The notes below the pieces were generated by a model. That model ran no database searches. It saw nothing but the letters and a program-made list of their open reading frames with translations, and had not been told where the DNA came from. Below, piece by piece: positions 11,270 through 23,054 of a DNA stretch of 64,000 bases. Positions within the stretch are counted from its first letter, which is position 1; the number at the start of each line of letters is the position of its first letter. The stretch is from contig JAHLEZ010000001.1 of the NCBI GenBank assembly GCA_020726505.1, forward strand, positions 2,170,001-2,234,000, written 5' to 3'. Origin of the DNA: Leptodontidium sp. MPI-SDFR-AT-0119. Lineage: Eukaryota > Ascomycota > Leotiomycetes > Helotiales > Leptodontidiaceae. The position numbers were made by a program, and so were the translations under genes.

Positions 11270-11540
11270 CTATGCAGTCTCCAATCGCATTTCCTCATGG
11301 GGCAAATGCAGCAACTTGTCTACAACACGCCCTGGGGACGTTTGTCGGAGATGGGGACGGGTTGGGAGGGGGGATTTCCAAGGCAGGCCAATGGACATGG
11401 AGAGGATTCGATGGGCTTGGAATGATGCGGACAGGTTGTTGGCTTTTGTTTAATGTGTTGTTTCATTTTGCTTGATGGATCGTTTGATTTTGTTCGCTGC
11501 TGTGTATCCCATACTGTCATTATGTTTCATTTATTTTATT

Positions 11541-12797
11541 TCAGTCCACAATCCAGTTCTCCCGTGCACCATGGCAATGCGTGATGTGGTCCAGAAATCC
11601 AGCGTGCGATCTGGCGCGACGCTGCATTCCTAGGAAAATCCGAAATGCATCACACCCAGGGGGAACCAAATCTGACACCACGGTAGGGGCCAACTGTTTG
11701 AATCGGTAGCGCTCAAATGTTTCATCACACCCGCGACACCAAAGCCCATTTTCGAGAGTATTATTTTACAACAGGGAAGGAAAGGGTATAGATGCCATGC
11801 CGCAGCAATCGTCCCCCGGAACGTTTCCCTCTGTTGGTAGCCTGGACAGATCCTGGCCGGGTGGGTGCAATGGCGCGTCTTGGAGCCACCGAAATGTATG
11901 ATATTCTTTCTCTGTCATTCCTCCGGAGCGTCTGGCAGTAAGAGTTTCTGCCATGTTCTCTGTTGACCCATGGATCATAATTCCAAGTTCTTTCGCGGCT
12001 TTGACGCTTGTAAGCTTGAGTTGCCGCTGGCGAGAAATTGTATGCCCAACGAAATAAGATCCAGGAACGCTTCGCATAATCGGTAGCCGCTTTAATTGAG
12101 ACAGTGTAAGATCAAAACATTTTCTAGCGAGAGTCGTAGGAATTACCCAAAGTGATTGATTGCGGCATAGACACTCATAGCAGCATCGCTCGCAAGTTGG
12201 AAGAAATAAGAAAGCACCGTATTCTCCGCAAGAAATGCATTGCTCTGAAAGTAGAGTTCCGTAGAGTGCGTTCGCTGAATGAAGACTGATGAGTCTTGTA
12301 CGGCCGAGCGCTGCTAGTGCATGTGGTGCATGCTCCATTAGGCTTCGGTATGCTGGGAGTGACCTGACCACTTCATTGCCTTGCAGCGAGACCCGCGATA
12401 GGTGTGACAAAGACTGGAAGTCCAGCATATGTAAGGTATATTGTACAAACTCAACCGGGAGGATATCAAGAAGGCCAATCGATGAGGAACTGGCGTCGCG
12501 TTTAATAGCTGAAGGCTTTGCTGCCTCTGAGATCGATATCATTCCGTTGAGGATGTGACGCGGCCGGCAAGATAGGCGGGAGATGCATTGGTCGGGCGAC
12601 GGTTGTTCACAAGACATGGCTATTTGTCGTGAAAGAAGGCTAGTAGAAATGACCTCGGTGTGAGCGGGTGAAGCTGAGACTTGAACCGAGTGAGAAGGGA
12701 CCGGTTGAAGAGGACGTGAATCGAGTAGGTAGGTTCTATTACGACGAGACGCGATAAGTCTAGCGCGTTCGCGGTCGTCGCGATTAAAAACTGACAA
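11541..12797 (-). pseudogene. F-box protein gene interrupted by one in-frame TAA
   Basis: Single-exon frame from ATG 12797. An F-box-like segment (LLDILPVEFVQYTLHMLD...LSHLSRVS) is at about residues 107-135. It is followed by the conserved Cys module CISCGEYGAFLFLPTCERCCYECL and the CFDLT motif typical of one large fungal F-box family, which would act as substrate receptors of SCF ubiquitin ligases. The frame stops at TAA 11766-11768 just after MASIPFPSLL. Reading on in frame for 75 codons gives ENGLWCRGCDETFERYRF and FLDHITHCHGARENW, the usual C-terminus of this family, ending at TGA 11541. Only one substitution therefore separates it from an intact gene of about 417 residues. The truncated form (343 residues) keeps the F-box but loses the C-terminal Cys module, so partial function is possible. 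Confidence 0.8.
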
Positions 12798-13234
12798 ATC
12801 GCTGATCCCTGGCCCGGATTAAAGCGGGGTTTGAGCGGATTAAGCTTAGAAAGCCGTACCTCAGGTACGTACTTTCCATTCTCGGGTCCTTGGAGACTTA
12901 AATACTCCTAAAGGCAGACCTCTCTGTGTTAATGAGTTTCCGTCGATTGTGTGGTGCTGCATATATACAAGTTATTGTAGTTCTAGTACAGGTCTCACAT
13001 GACTAGGGTCCCGTGCAGCGTATCTTCCACCTATGTGACCGGGTGGTAGGCTTCAGGGAAACTCACAGCTGCACACCCCTCGACAACTATAAATGCCATC
13101 AACCTATTCCTCGACAGGTATGCGATCGCTGGTATTCTCTGTTCGCACAGCTGCTACCTATCGCCGACCATTCCATCTCAAGACTTGGTTGGGGATCTGG
13201 CTCTTCTCCGACACCACGCCCGGTTCGATGTGCG
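12798..13234. other. Spacer between F-box relic and phosphotransferase gene
   Basis: About 440 bp forming the shared upstream region of two divergent genes. No coding signal is recognisable; a short frame at 13013-13285 overlaps the next gene's first exon in a different frame and is discarded. Confidence 0.4.
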
Positions 13235-15144
13235 ATGTCAACCATTGACATACGCGCCGTGCGAGAAGATGGCACGGGTATGTAGGATAAACGGTGGATT
13301 ATCGTCTTCCACTAACTCTAGCAGTGGAAGATATCCCAGAGGAAGATCTCTATAGACATACTAGGCATCGCTGGCTGTACGTATACGAATCTCTATGTTA
13401 TGTGTACTAATCAGTCAGGTATAATGAGGCGCGCAACCTGTCACAGCGATACCTCAAATTCAACCTGCAAGGTCTTATACAGGTCGCTGTCGAAGAAGCC
13501 TCCAGAGAGGGTGCCCAACACTGTAAACCACCATATCTGTGTTCTGTAATTATATTATTGCGCTGTGCTAACTAGGCTCCTAGGTACGGAAGTGCTCAAA
13601 TGTAAGGAGGGAATGAACAATAGAGCGTACTTGTTTAAGATGGACAATGATTCGGTGGTATTCGCCAAATTGCCAAATTCGATCGCGGGGCCGCCGTTCT
13701 ACACCACAGCATCAGAAGTGGCCACACGGACTTTTGCAAGTGTCTTCGCAACCCCATAAATCTGGGGTTTATACGCTAATGCCGTCGAAGCTGGCTGAGG
13801 TCTTAGATATCCCAACCCCTCGCATACTGGCTTGGTCTGCCCAGAAAGCCAATCCAGTCGGAGCAGAATATATCCTGGAAGAAAGAGCTTCAGGTCAACC
13901 GTTGGGGGCATTGTGGCAGGATTGGAACAAATTGCCACTGGTGAATCGCTTCGGTATTATAAGGCAACTTGTCAACATGGAGCGTAAGCTTGCAGAAACC
14001 ACATTTCAACACTGTGGCTCGATATATTTCAAGGAGGACTTTCCCCAAGGTGACGACATGAAGCTATCAGGTACTTGTACGATATCACCTTCGACTCTTG
14101 GGAGATATGCTTTGGGGCCTATGGTCGGTATAGACTTTTGGCAAGGGCCGAAAGCTAGCATGGATCTGGACCGTGGACCTTGTGAGTACTTGTGCTGATT
14201 ACCGCGTGTCGTTATTGATATTTAGCTTTACAGTCAACGGTCCTCTGGAATTTCTAAAAGGCAAAGCCGTGAGCGAAATGAAATTCATACAGGCACATGG
14301 TCGCCCGTGGTTGAATATTGCTCGCTCTTTGACAGAGCTTGAGCGGCCTGAGGAGATGGTAGAGCTGTTAACCAAATACCTTCAGCTCGTTCCAGCTATG
14401 ATACCGCCCTCTACAACTGATGATCTCCATAGCTCGACTCTATGGCACCCGGACTTGCATCTTGATAATCTGCTTTTCGACAACAGAACAATGAAAGTGA
14501 CGAGCGTGATTGATTGGCAGTCCACTACAGCAGCTCCATTTTTCCTTCAGTGCGGAGTGCCAAAATTGTTGGTGCATCCAGAACCTCTTTCTTTTGATTT
14601 AACAATACCAAAGCGGCCTGAAAATTACATGGACCTTACACAGGAGGAAAAGGAAGAGGCTGACTATCGGCGGGGAAACGAGCATTTATTGAAATACTAC
14701 CTCAGGATCACGAAACGTGACAATCCAAGGCACTGGACCGCATTACAATTGCATAATGAGATCCGAGTCCAACCCGCCAGGCTTGTGCAGCATGCATGGG
14801 AACAAAATATCATATTCTTTTTGAAAGTAGCACTCATGAAGATTGTCAACAGATGGGAACATTTCTGCCCTGACGCTGGCCCATGTCCTGTTAACTTCAA
14901 TGAGGTAGAGCAGGGCACCTTTGATTTTGAAGCCGAGAACAGGGAGGCTATAGGTTCTGTCTTGAGTCTTCTCCAGGAAAAGTACGGCTTGCATCCCGAA
15001 GGAAATGTCGTATCAGCTAGATACGATGAGATGCAAATGGAGTTGATGCGATTAAAGACTGGTTTTCTGTCCGGTGCAGCCGATGAGGACGAGAGACTGC
15101 TTGCAGATAAGCTGTGGCCGTATCAAGATACTATGGAATCATGA
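13235..15144 (+). CDS. APH-fold phosphotransferase (AIM9-like / aminoglycoside phosphotransferase family)
   Basis: Predicted small-molecule kinase of the APH superfamily. The exon model is 13235-13277, 13322-13376, 13419-13522, 13584-13739, 13807-14181 and 14234-15144, giving 547 open residues. Family features are the N-terminal LYRHTRHRWLYNE, the ATP-lobe segment GPPFYTTASEVA, and the PTPRILAWSA and NPVGAEYILEE hinge. The catalytic loop is HPDLHLDNLLFD (H316, D318, N323) and the metal-binding site IDWQ (D338). The uncertain point is the intron after 13739. The branch-proximal acceptor at 13790 breaks the frame, and only an acceptor at 13806 restores it. That choice removes codons reading EVLD, which match the family in another frame. 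The gene is either intact with an unusual acceptor or slightly damaged. The substrate is unknown. Confidence 0.75.
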
Positions 15145-16044
15145 CATATGTAACTCAAGCGTTTCAATTCCCAATCCGCCCGTCACTGTAACCTCCAGAG
15201 TCCCCATCATATCATTGAATTTAGTGATTGACCAATATAATCTTTCTGTAGACCATCATGTCAATTATTTGGACCATACATACGAGAAGAATGATCAAAA
15301 ATTGAATTAACAAGTCACTTAAAAGTGAAGAAACGTACGAGATTGTACATAAAAAGAGGTGTCGGAGATAGGAGGAGTAAGGGCGTTGTTACCGTTTCTT
15401 TGGTGAAGGAAGGAGTACGTACGAGACGGAACTTTTGAAAAGAGCAGACAGCCTAGAAAATCTGGAATGAGAAGAGACAAGTTGCTCCAAGCCAGGAAAT
15501 TCTTTCCAACATATTCCAAGCGTGTGCCTGTATGGAGATGTTGCCTGACGACCCCGCTGCTTCGAATTTGAGGAACTCTGCATCCGTGGCGGGGTTTTGT
15601 TCCGCCTCCACTGCTAGTCAGTCCACGCTGTATATGTACTTCTCGATCCCTATCATACAATGGTAGTTCTACTCAAGTGGGTGGGAATTGAGTGGCTTCA
15701 ACCTGCATCTTCTCGATTCTTCGTCCATTTATGGACAATTTTATGGTATTGATACCTGCTCAACTGTAAGTGTCGAGCGGCAGAAAGTGCTGACCTCACT
15801 CATGGGACAGAAAAGGCTGTAGAAGCAAGAAAAGAAGGCATCAAAATGAACATTAAAGCTTTGCAATGTTACCTCCGAACATTCTCTCGGCCCTAAGAGT
15901 AATACAGTTTTGCGTTCAAGAGCTCTCTACCTTGAAGACCTTTGAATTCAACATTTTAATCGACTCCTAATCGGTTCACGAGCCTTTCGTTACTGTACAA
16001 GCCCCTAGTGCACCTAGTGCACCCGGTTCGAAAGAGCAACAGTT

Positions 16045-16060
16045 ACGATGTGCAACAAAA
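16045..16060 (+). repeat. Dispersed motif copy 1
   Basis: Reads ACGATGTGCAACAAAA. It is part of an eight-copy set in this window, described under the findings. It is followed by an A-tract. Confidence 0.6.
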
Positions 16061-16563
16061 AAAAAAAGAGGCGGCGAGCAGAACTGGCCAATGATATTAC
16101 GGGATACACGTTGACTTGCATGTGACTGGTTCAACACCCACACTCACACCTGCAAGCAGACAGTTTTGGACGTCTGAATGGAGGATGAGGGCTTGTTGCT
16201 TGACGCCTTCTCAATATTGTGCGTACCGGAATTGCGGGTTAGGAAGAGGTCAGGTGGTGATGAAGTAGGATGCGGAGGCGAGAGCAGGAGGGGGATTGTT
16301 GACGATGCTGGACAATATGGGAATATCTAAAGGACATAGATGGGAATAGGCCATTCAACACAGACGGGTTTGATAATTCTAGACATCTCTTTGCCAACCT
16401 CCTAATGCTCCGTCTCTCTCGAGGTCCGTATTCTCCGACCCCTCCCCTCACCTCGCTGTCGAGCTGAGCCAGTAGTAAGCAAAGCTTGCGTCGTAATCGT
16501 TTCCCAATCGATTACACGACGTCTCCAAACTAGATACGCACCAGATCCAAACCAGCACTGCTT

Positions 16564-16579
16564 GCGATGTGCAACAAAA
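16564..16579 (+). repeat. Dispersed motif copy 2
   Basis: Reads GCGATGTGCAACAAAA, 519 bp downstream of copy 1 and in the same orientation. Confidence 0.65.
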
Positions 16580-17906
16580 CCTAAAAACCCCGAAAGAGTT
16601 TACCAGGCTGGCCAGTAAGAGCAGTTCCAATCACGTGGAAAAGACATGTGATAAGCAGACTCACGGCACGTTTGTGTAGCATTTGTGGATAAACGGAACT
16701 GCCAATCATCGAATTTAGTAGATTGGATTCAAGCTATTGAAAATATAGTTCTGACACGACATGAAGATGACAAGAGGGAATGGAGGGAAGGAAGCTAGCA
16801 CGTGACCGTAAGCACGCCACCGAGAAGAGGTTCCAAGTTTCCACGAGCTCCAAGCTGACTGACGAACCACGATGCTACCTCGGGATGAAAACCTGAAAAC
16901 CTGAAAACCAAAGTTCTCTCAAAATCCAGGAGACCTTGCTCATCTGCGGACTAGAAGTCAAGGAAGTCAAAAGCTAAAGAAGACCCTTCCTCTTGGAACG
17001 CACCTTAGTAGACGACCAGAATAGCAGCACACCTCTCTAAAATGCAGTCCAGACTGCACTCCAGACTCGAGGCTGTGATCCTGACGCGTAACACCGCGCC
17101 TCGTACTCACCAGCTGAAGCCGCCAACCTGCAGATTGGTGTGCATGAGGATACCTCAAGAGTATATCGGATCGAAGGTGGTGGTGACACCGAGTATGAAT
17201 AGAAACTGCCTCGTTGGGAGGGTCGGAATGATGCAGCTTTGCCAATCATGATGACGTGACATCGCGAGCCAGGGTTTTCCATCACGATTGGAAAGCTGCC
17301 CTGCCGGTCTCTCCCTTTTCATGCGATACTGCAGTCTGCACCCCTGAATACCCCGTATTCGAAGATTTTTAATGGAGTTGTTGGCCCTGGCGACGAATCA
17401 GAGTCTAACCTTAATATGATAGTAGGTCGAGTCTTTCGCCCAATCATCACCCGATGTAATTCTCTCTGCCCCACAATTGCAGTCGCTTAGAGATGACCGT
17501 TGCACGGACGACCCCTGTTCGCCCCTGCCAAAACACAGCCCGGCGCAGACTGCAATTTCTACTTCAACCAGGCTTCTTCCCACCCTCGACAACTGTTTCT
17601 CTCCTCTTTCCACCTTCCACTCACACTCTTTGCGCACATCGTCAGCACTTTGAAGAAACATCCCAATTCTACAAACAGTCTCTCAGTCCAGTCCCTCGTT
17701 CAAGCACCTTCAACTGTAAGTACTTCTTCCCATGGAATGTGTCGGCGCGTCGAGTCGCGTCTCTTGATTCTCCCCACTGCGCAAATTGCTTGCTTGTCTT
17801 GTCCTTCCGTGCGACCCGGCGACTAATTCGAGGATTTTTCGCCGTACAGAACAATCTTTCACCACCAAACTCAATACTCGATTCTAATACCTTCGCCACC
17901 TTCAAA

Positions 17907-18629
17907 ATGCAATTCTCATTCGCCCTTGTTGCCGCTGCGGCCTGCGCTGTCGCCAATGCTGTGAGCTTCACCAATGGCCCAGCTTCCTTCGTCGGTATCA
18001 CTGCTGGCCGGGCCCTGAACATCTCTTGGGCCGATGCAACTGGACCTGTTACTCTTACCTTGAAGACTGGAGAGGCCAATGCCTTGACCACCGTCAGCAC
18101 TATTGCTTGTAAGTAATTCGCCTGGTTGGCTGCTGTGCGACTTGAACTGACCTGAGCCTTTCTAGCTGGTCTAACTGGCACCTCCTACGCCTGGGCTATT
18201 CCTGCTACTCTCCCTGAAAGCTTCTACGCCCTGCAAATTGATGATTCGACTGGTGTTCCCAACTATAGTGTCCGTTTCGAGATTACTGGCGGCCCAGCTT
18301 CCTCCAGCTCTGCATCCGGATCGTCTACCTCTACTGGCTCTTCCGCATCTTCATCTGCATCTGCTACTGCTGCCTCAAACTCCACAATCACATCCTCAAG
18401 CGCGTCCTCCACCCGAACTGGAAGCACCACCACCAGTGGTAAGCAACCCTCAAAAAACCCTACAGTCAACATATCTAACTTGAAAATAGGATCTGCCTCG
18501 AGAACTGCTACAACCACCAGCGGAACTTCCACAGCCAGCGCACCACCCAACACCAACTCCGGGTCCAGCTTTGCCTCCCCTCTCGCATTCGTGCTCTTGG
18601 CTTTCGCAGCTTTGATGACCCTCAACTAA
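17907..18629 (+). CDS. GPI-anchored Ser/Thr-rich cell-surface protein (Kre9/KNH-like N-terminal domain)
   Basis: Exons 17907-18108, 18166-18438 and 18490-18629 give 204 residues. A signal peptide (MQFSFALVAAAACAVANA) leads into a beta-rich domain (GITAGRALNISWADATGPV, TLTLKTGEA, SYAWAIP, YALQIDD) of the KNH1/Ser-Thr-rich GPI-anchor type. A long Ser/Thr linker follows, then a hydrophobic C-terminal tail (SPLAFVLLAFAALMTLN) preceded by small residues suitable for GPI attachment. Such proteins sit in the cell wall or plasma membrane; a role in beta-glucan organisation is known for Kre9 but not shown here. The first intron is phase 1 after TIA, the same place as in the paralogue at 20765. The long pyrimidine-rich leader suggests strong expression. 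Confidence 0.88.
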
Positions 18630-20764
18630 ACGCCCTCCCATACTAGCTACACCATCCTACCAATATCTAATTACTCGAAATGCTTCAGGGAGAATATGTT
18701 TCATGGTTATAATATAGCATAGCGCATGTGTTTGATTTACTCGGTCCTCGATCATCTCCCCCGATGATCTGGTCTGCTTTCGTACAAAAGGGAATGTAGC
18801 GTTTGCCTGTTTTTCAGCTGCGGGAACATCTGGGAGGCGCCATTGTAAGACAGATACATACAAATCAATGCGGCGCTGAGTTTGGAACTGATGGAGCAGA
18901 TGACTCTGTATTGCTACAAGAATGTATTTCTTCTTTCTTGCAGATAATTAGCTAGGTTGTCTTGCTGTAGATAGGTCAAATTAATCAAAAACCAGCGTTC
19001 AAAACAATTCCTCATTTCCATCGGAGAGTTTTACTTTTCAGTGTCTCTTCTCTAACTTTTTGTCTCGGAAGACTCGGTCAGTCATTTGGCCTTACCATTT
19101 GATCTCAAGAGTCAAGAGTCATGCCACTATCTCTCCACGTTTCAAATTTAGCACTGAATGGAAATTGAATCCACCCCCACCTGTTCTGAACGAACCTGCA
19201 ATTGCCCTGTCTCTATGTATCCAGGCTGCCATCCATTTTCCTCATCATGAGCAGAGCAGAGCATCGCATCGATGACGCACCATCTCACTTACCTCTTTCC
19301 ATTTTACACTCGAGTCCTAACTAGGGAAAGGCACAGACAGCAAAAGCCGAGGAGCCGCTCTGCTCCTTTGGACAATTTCCACGGCGCTAGGGAATGAGGA
19401 ACCTTCCGAATCGAGTGGGAAATGGCAAAACGCCTCATTCCTCCCTCAACCGTTCCCTTTTGGTGCCTTGCCTTTCAGGAGGTAATTTTTCTTTGTGTTT
19501 GACGTACTGTACAATCGGCACAATCAATTGTCTCATCATTAATTAATCGGCCACGTCGGAACCAAGAAAGTGTCTTTTCTGGATAACGAACGGATAGCAG
19601 ACTTTTCGCCACCCCTGAGTCCCGAATGGTGGAATTGAAGAACCGGATCGAATCGAATTGAGGTGAGTGAGAGTGAGTACCCGAGGGCAAATAGTCGGCT
19701 TGCTCGGCTGCCGCGTCCGCGTCCGTGTGGAGGTTGAGTCGAGAACTTTTTGGTCAGAGGGTGAATACGCTAGTAGGGAAGAAGCTGGCGGCTCAGCTCG
19801 ATAGGTCCGGTTGGTGGGGGCAAAGTGAGGGAGGGAGGGACCGGGACCTGCATATTTTAAAGTTTTATGTTGATGTTGATGCTGATGTTCATGACTGTCT
19901 GTCTGGGTTAATTAACTTGCTTGTGCTTACAGAAAGTGAGTGTACAGAAAGAAAGTGGAGGTGGAGTTGGTTCAGTTCGGCTCAGAAGTTGGGACTAGCG
20001 GAAAGCTGCATGTTCCATTTTTATTGTCTCTCTTTTTGCTGCTTCTATTGGACCAGTGTTGAAGTTTTCGGTTGGTGATGGTGCATGTGCGTGCGTGCGG
20101 GTAAGGGAGTGACTGCGGGCGGGAGGGGATTTTTTATGCAAGGTACCGAACTCGGTGCAATGGAATGGAGTTCGTGGCATTCTGTCATTCATTCTTCAAC
20201 ACCACACCTCTTTCATCTTAAAATTGTATCTTCAAGGTTGCTGAAGAATGACAACAACACAATTAGAGGTTCAAGTTCAAAGAGCCAAGCAGTCAGGGGG
20301 GCTCTCCAAGTGACATTTAACTTCAAATCTCCTCAACCAAGGAAAAAAGCCACTCGTCTAGCCCCACGACCGGATCTTCCACTAGAGCGATCGTGGCGGT
20401 CTAGACAGGGACCTGGGGGGATGAAGAGCTCCGCTCCGTTGACTGGTCAATGTTCGTTGCGGAGATGATGAGATGGGGTGTCTGGGTGCAGTGTCTGTTT
20501 ATAAAGTTGCCTGGTCTTTCTCCTTCTCTCTCCCCTCCCTCCCTCTTATCTTGAGACTTTCCTGATCGTTCAAAGCTGTTTCGGAATCTGCAATCTTTCA
20601 GTCCGTTTACTACACATTCGCTGGAAATACTTCGTCATACTCTGCAACGATTTGTGCATTTGTACGAATATTTAACCCTTCACTGTATTATCTATTCCAG
20701 ATCGAATCCCACCAGACTATATCAGAACACAGCTTCACCATATAAGAAAGACCGAACAGACAAT
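18630..20764. other. Intergenic region and promoter of second GPI-protein gene
   Basis: About 2.1 kb between two tandem paralogues. It is mixed low-complexity DNA with no domain-like translation. CT-rich tracts at about 20515-20560 lie just upstream of the second gene and look like a core promoter or leader. Confidence 0.5.
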
Positions 20765-21644
20765 ATGCAATTCTCAACCACCCTCATCCTCGCGGCCGTC
20801 GCTGCTCTCGCATCTGCCCAGAACCCATTTACCTTCACTTCTCTAACGAGCATCACTGCCGGTACCCCATTCAATATCACCTGGGCGCCATCTACTGGCA
20901 CAACCGATACCGTTTCGTTGGTGCTGAGACAGGGTGAGAGCACGGCTTTGGATACTATTGAGACGATTGCTTGTGAGTGTTTCCCCATCTTCTTTAAATA
21001 TAGCACACACCATCATCTGGCTTTGGCTCGCTCTTGGACCCGAAATGCTTCAAGCAAGGCCCTTCAAGGCAGCAGGAGAGAAGCAGGGAACAGATGACAG
21101 TCCCAGCATCCAACCCATCCCACACAATACAATACAGAACCATCAAACAAAACCAAAAGCTAACACCCCCTCCCTCTCCCTAGCTAAAATCCAAAACACC
21201 GGCTCCTACCTCTGGACACCCCCCACCACCCTCGTCAACGGCGCAGGCTACGCCTTCCAAATCATCGACGACGGCAACACCGACATCGTAAACTACTCGA
21301 ACCAATTCTCCATCTCCTCAACCAACACCGTGACACCCGTCCGCTCATCCACCGCCTCCTCCGCATCCGCTTCCGCCTCTGGTTCAACCTCTGCCTCCGC
21401 TTCATCAGGCGCTACGACAACCACATCTGGTTCCAGCGCTGCATCAACTTCCGGCTCATCGAGCGGCAACGCGACGACCAGCGGATCGAGCAGGACGAGC
21501 ACCGGGACGGCAACGACCGCGAGCGCTGCCAGTGGGACACAGAGTGCCACGAGCTCGCCTACGGGGAACTTGAATGGTGCGGGTAGCTTGAAGGTTGGGG
21601 GTGGGATGTTGGCTGTTCTGGGTGCTGTTATGGCGCTTTTGTAG
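20765..21644 (+). CDS. GPI-anchored Ser/Thr-rich cell-surface protein, paralogue of the gene at 17907
   Basis: Exons 20765-20972 and 21184-21644 give 222 residues. The signal peptide is MQFSTTLILAAVAALASAQ. The domain shares the order of the upstream paralogue: SITAGTPFNITWAPSTGTTD, SLVLRQGES, TIETIAS, then GSYLWTPPTTL, YAFQIIDD and NYSNQFSIS. A Ser/Thr/Ala linker of about 90 residues precedes a hydrophobic GPI-signal tail (GGGMLAVLGAVMALL). The intron is phase 1 after TIA as in the paralogue but is 211 nt instead of 57 nt, and the second intron is absent. The start is fixed by the signal peptide. The two genes probably arose by tandem duplication. Confidence 0.88.
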
Positions 21645-22156
21645 ACTTGTGTGAGGGGGGTAGGGTTATAATTATGGAGAAGCTGGTGGGATGGGCATGT
21701 ATAATGTTTTTACTCTGGTGGAAAGGCATATTTGGAGCACACGTGTGCATTTGGCTGGTTAATTGATAAATATTAAGTCTTGTTGCCATGGGTGTGGTTT
21801 TTTTATTGGGGGTTGGGACGGAGAGTTTGGAATGTGCATGTTGAGTATTGCATTTATTTCTGCTGGTTCGTTATGCCGGTAGTACTGGCTCTTTTGTTCA
21901 AAGAGTATGTCCTCGCAATGTTGAGTGGCATATGCAATGAATTCTTGCTTCTCAACCCCCTTTCGTTACGGACCTCACTCTTTCTACTCCTCCGGAGCTC
22001 GGCATGGAGATCTTTGGATCACTGCGTAGAAATTTAATCAGTCATTGAAACATTCGTTCTCTGCCTTATAATGCATTGCATTTCATCAGCTGGCCTTTCC
22101 TCATCGTCGGGTTTCGAACGACTCCCAGGCACCTGCAGCCGTGAAGATCAAGGCAT

Positions 22157-22176
22157 CACGTGTGGTGCATCACGTG
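22157..22176. promoter_or_regulatory. Paired CACGTG E-boxes
   Basis: Two CACGTG palindromes at 22157-22162 and 22171-22176, each inside an ATCACGTG context and separated by 8 bp. They are about 115 bp upstream of the candidate start at 22290. CACGTG is the target of class-B bHLH factors; the bHLH protein encoded at 35241-36831 has the matching H/E/R residues, though a direct link is only inference. Confidence 0.5.
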
Positions 22177-22289
22177 ATGGTACCTCCCCAACTCAGTCCG
22201 AGCCCCTCTGTCCTAGCCTTGCACAGAACCTCAACTCAAAAAACCCATATTTCAAACGAGACCCATCTATCCTCTCTTATACTATACAT

Positions 22290-23054
22290 ATGACACACAA
22301 AGTACACAACATGTCATTCAGACATTCTCTCCGCAACGTCGTCATTATTTCCTACCTCCTCGCATTATTCTTCCTCGCCTTCCGGCTGGACCTTCACATC
22401 CGCGATCAGGCTGGCAACAGAACCAGCACGACAGTTGGAATCAAGACTTATGATTCCCTCACACCCATCTTCGACCCTACCCTTTCAAACGATGTCAACG
22501 GCTTTTATTTCCCAGTCGAGAAGTCCGGCCGCGTCACTCTGGGACTTAATCCTCTCAAGAAATGCCAGGAAAATCAGCTTCCCTTGACCAGGAGAGCTAA
22601 TTCATGGGAATCAGAACCTCGCCTAGCGCAGAGTCCATTCGGGAAGTCGAAACTGAGAGAAGGAAGCAGCATCATAGAATTCGCCTTTGAAAGTTTGCAC
22701 TCACTACCTGCGAACAAGTCAGTAGACCTCACCTTATCCCATCTCATCTCTTCGTTCAAGCAAGTAAGATTAGAACACGATAGAGAGACTTAGGTTGACC
22801 ATCTCGTCCTGTAGTTTAACAGCATCATCATCAAAACTTCTCTTCCCCGGATTCTGCGTAAACTTCAACCCATGGTCAATATTCGCACGGCCGCCCGGTC
22901 TAGATGGTTATTCCTACCTAGATGCTACCTTGATACGCTCTCGTGTAGACTGCATGACCTGCGTGTTCATCCTATCTCTTTTCATACTCTCTACATGTTT
23001 AAGTTCGTTTCTAGGTATTTATTTCGTGGCTGTGCTTTTGTATCCTCTGGGTGA
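22290..23054 (+). CDS. Hypothetical protein with N-terminal membrane anchor (uncertain gene model)
   Basis: From ATG 22290 (or 22311) an N-terminal hydrophobic segment (VVIISYLLALFFLAF) is followed by a soluble part (YDSLTPIFDPTL, GFYFPVEKSGRVTLGL). A good donor (CAA|GTAAGA) at 22764 joins an acceptor ending 22814, and the product would stop at 23054. An alternative open frame from 22795 to 23202 carries two convincing hydrophobic helices (FILSLFILSTCLSSFLGIYFV region and LAAYVLAVGAFAWSALMAW), but I find no acceptor that joins it in frame. The true gene structure, or a frame slip, is therefore unresolved. I do not recognise the family. An unsound model is quite possible. Confidence 0.35.

Larger units (their letters stand above)
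15145..17906. other. Intergenic region with two copies of the GATGTGCAAC motif
   Basis: About 2.8 kb without a supportable gene. Motif copies lie at 16045-16060 and 16564-16579. The last 300-400 bp are pyrimidine-rich and probably hold the promoter and leader of the GPI-protein gene. Confidence 0.5.

Noticed and set aside
16020..16040. GGTTCGAAA, resembling a tRNA T-loop
   Set aside because: No T-stem, anticodon arm or acceptor stem can be formed around it.
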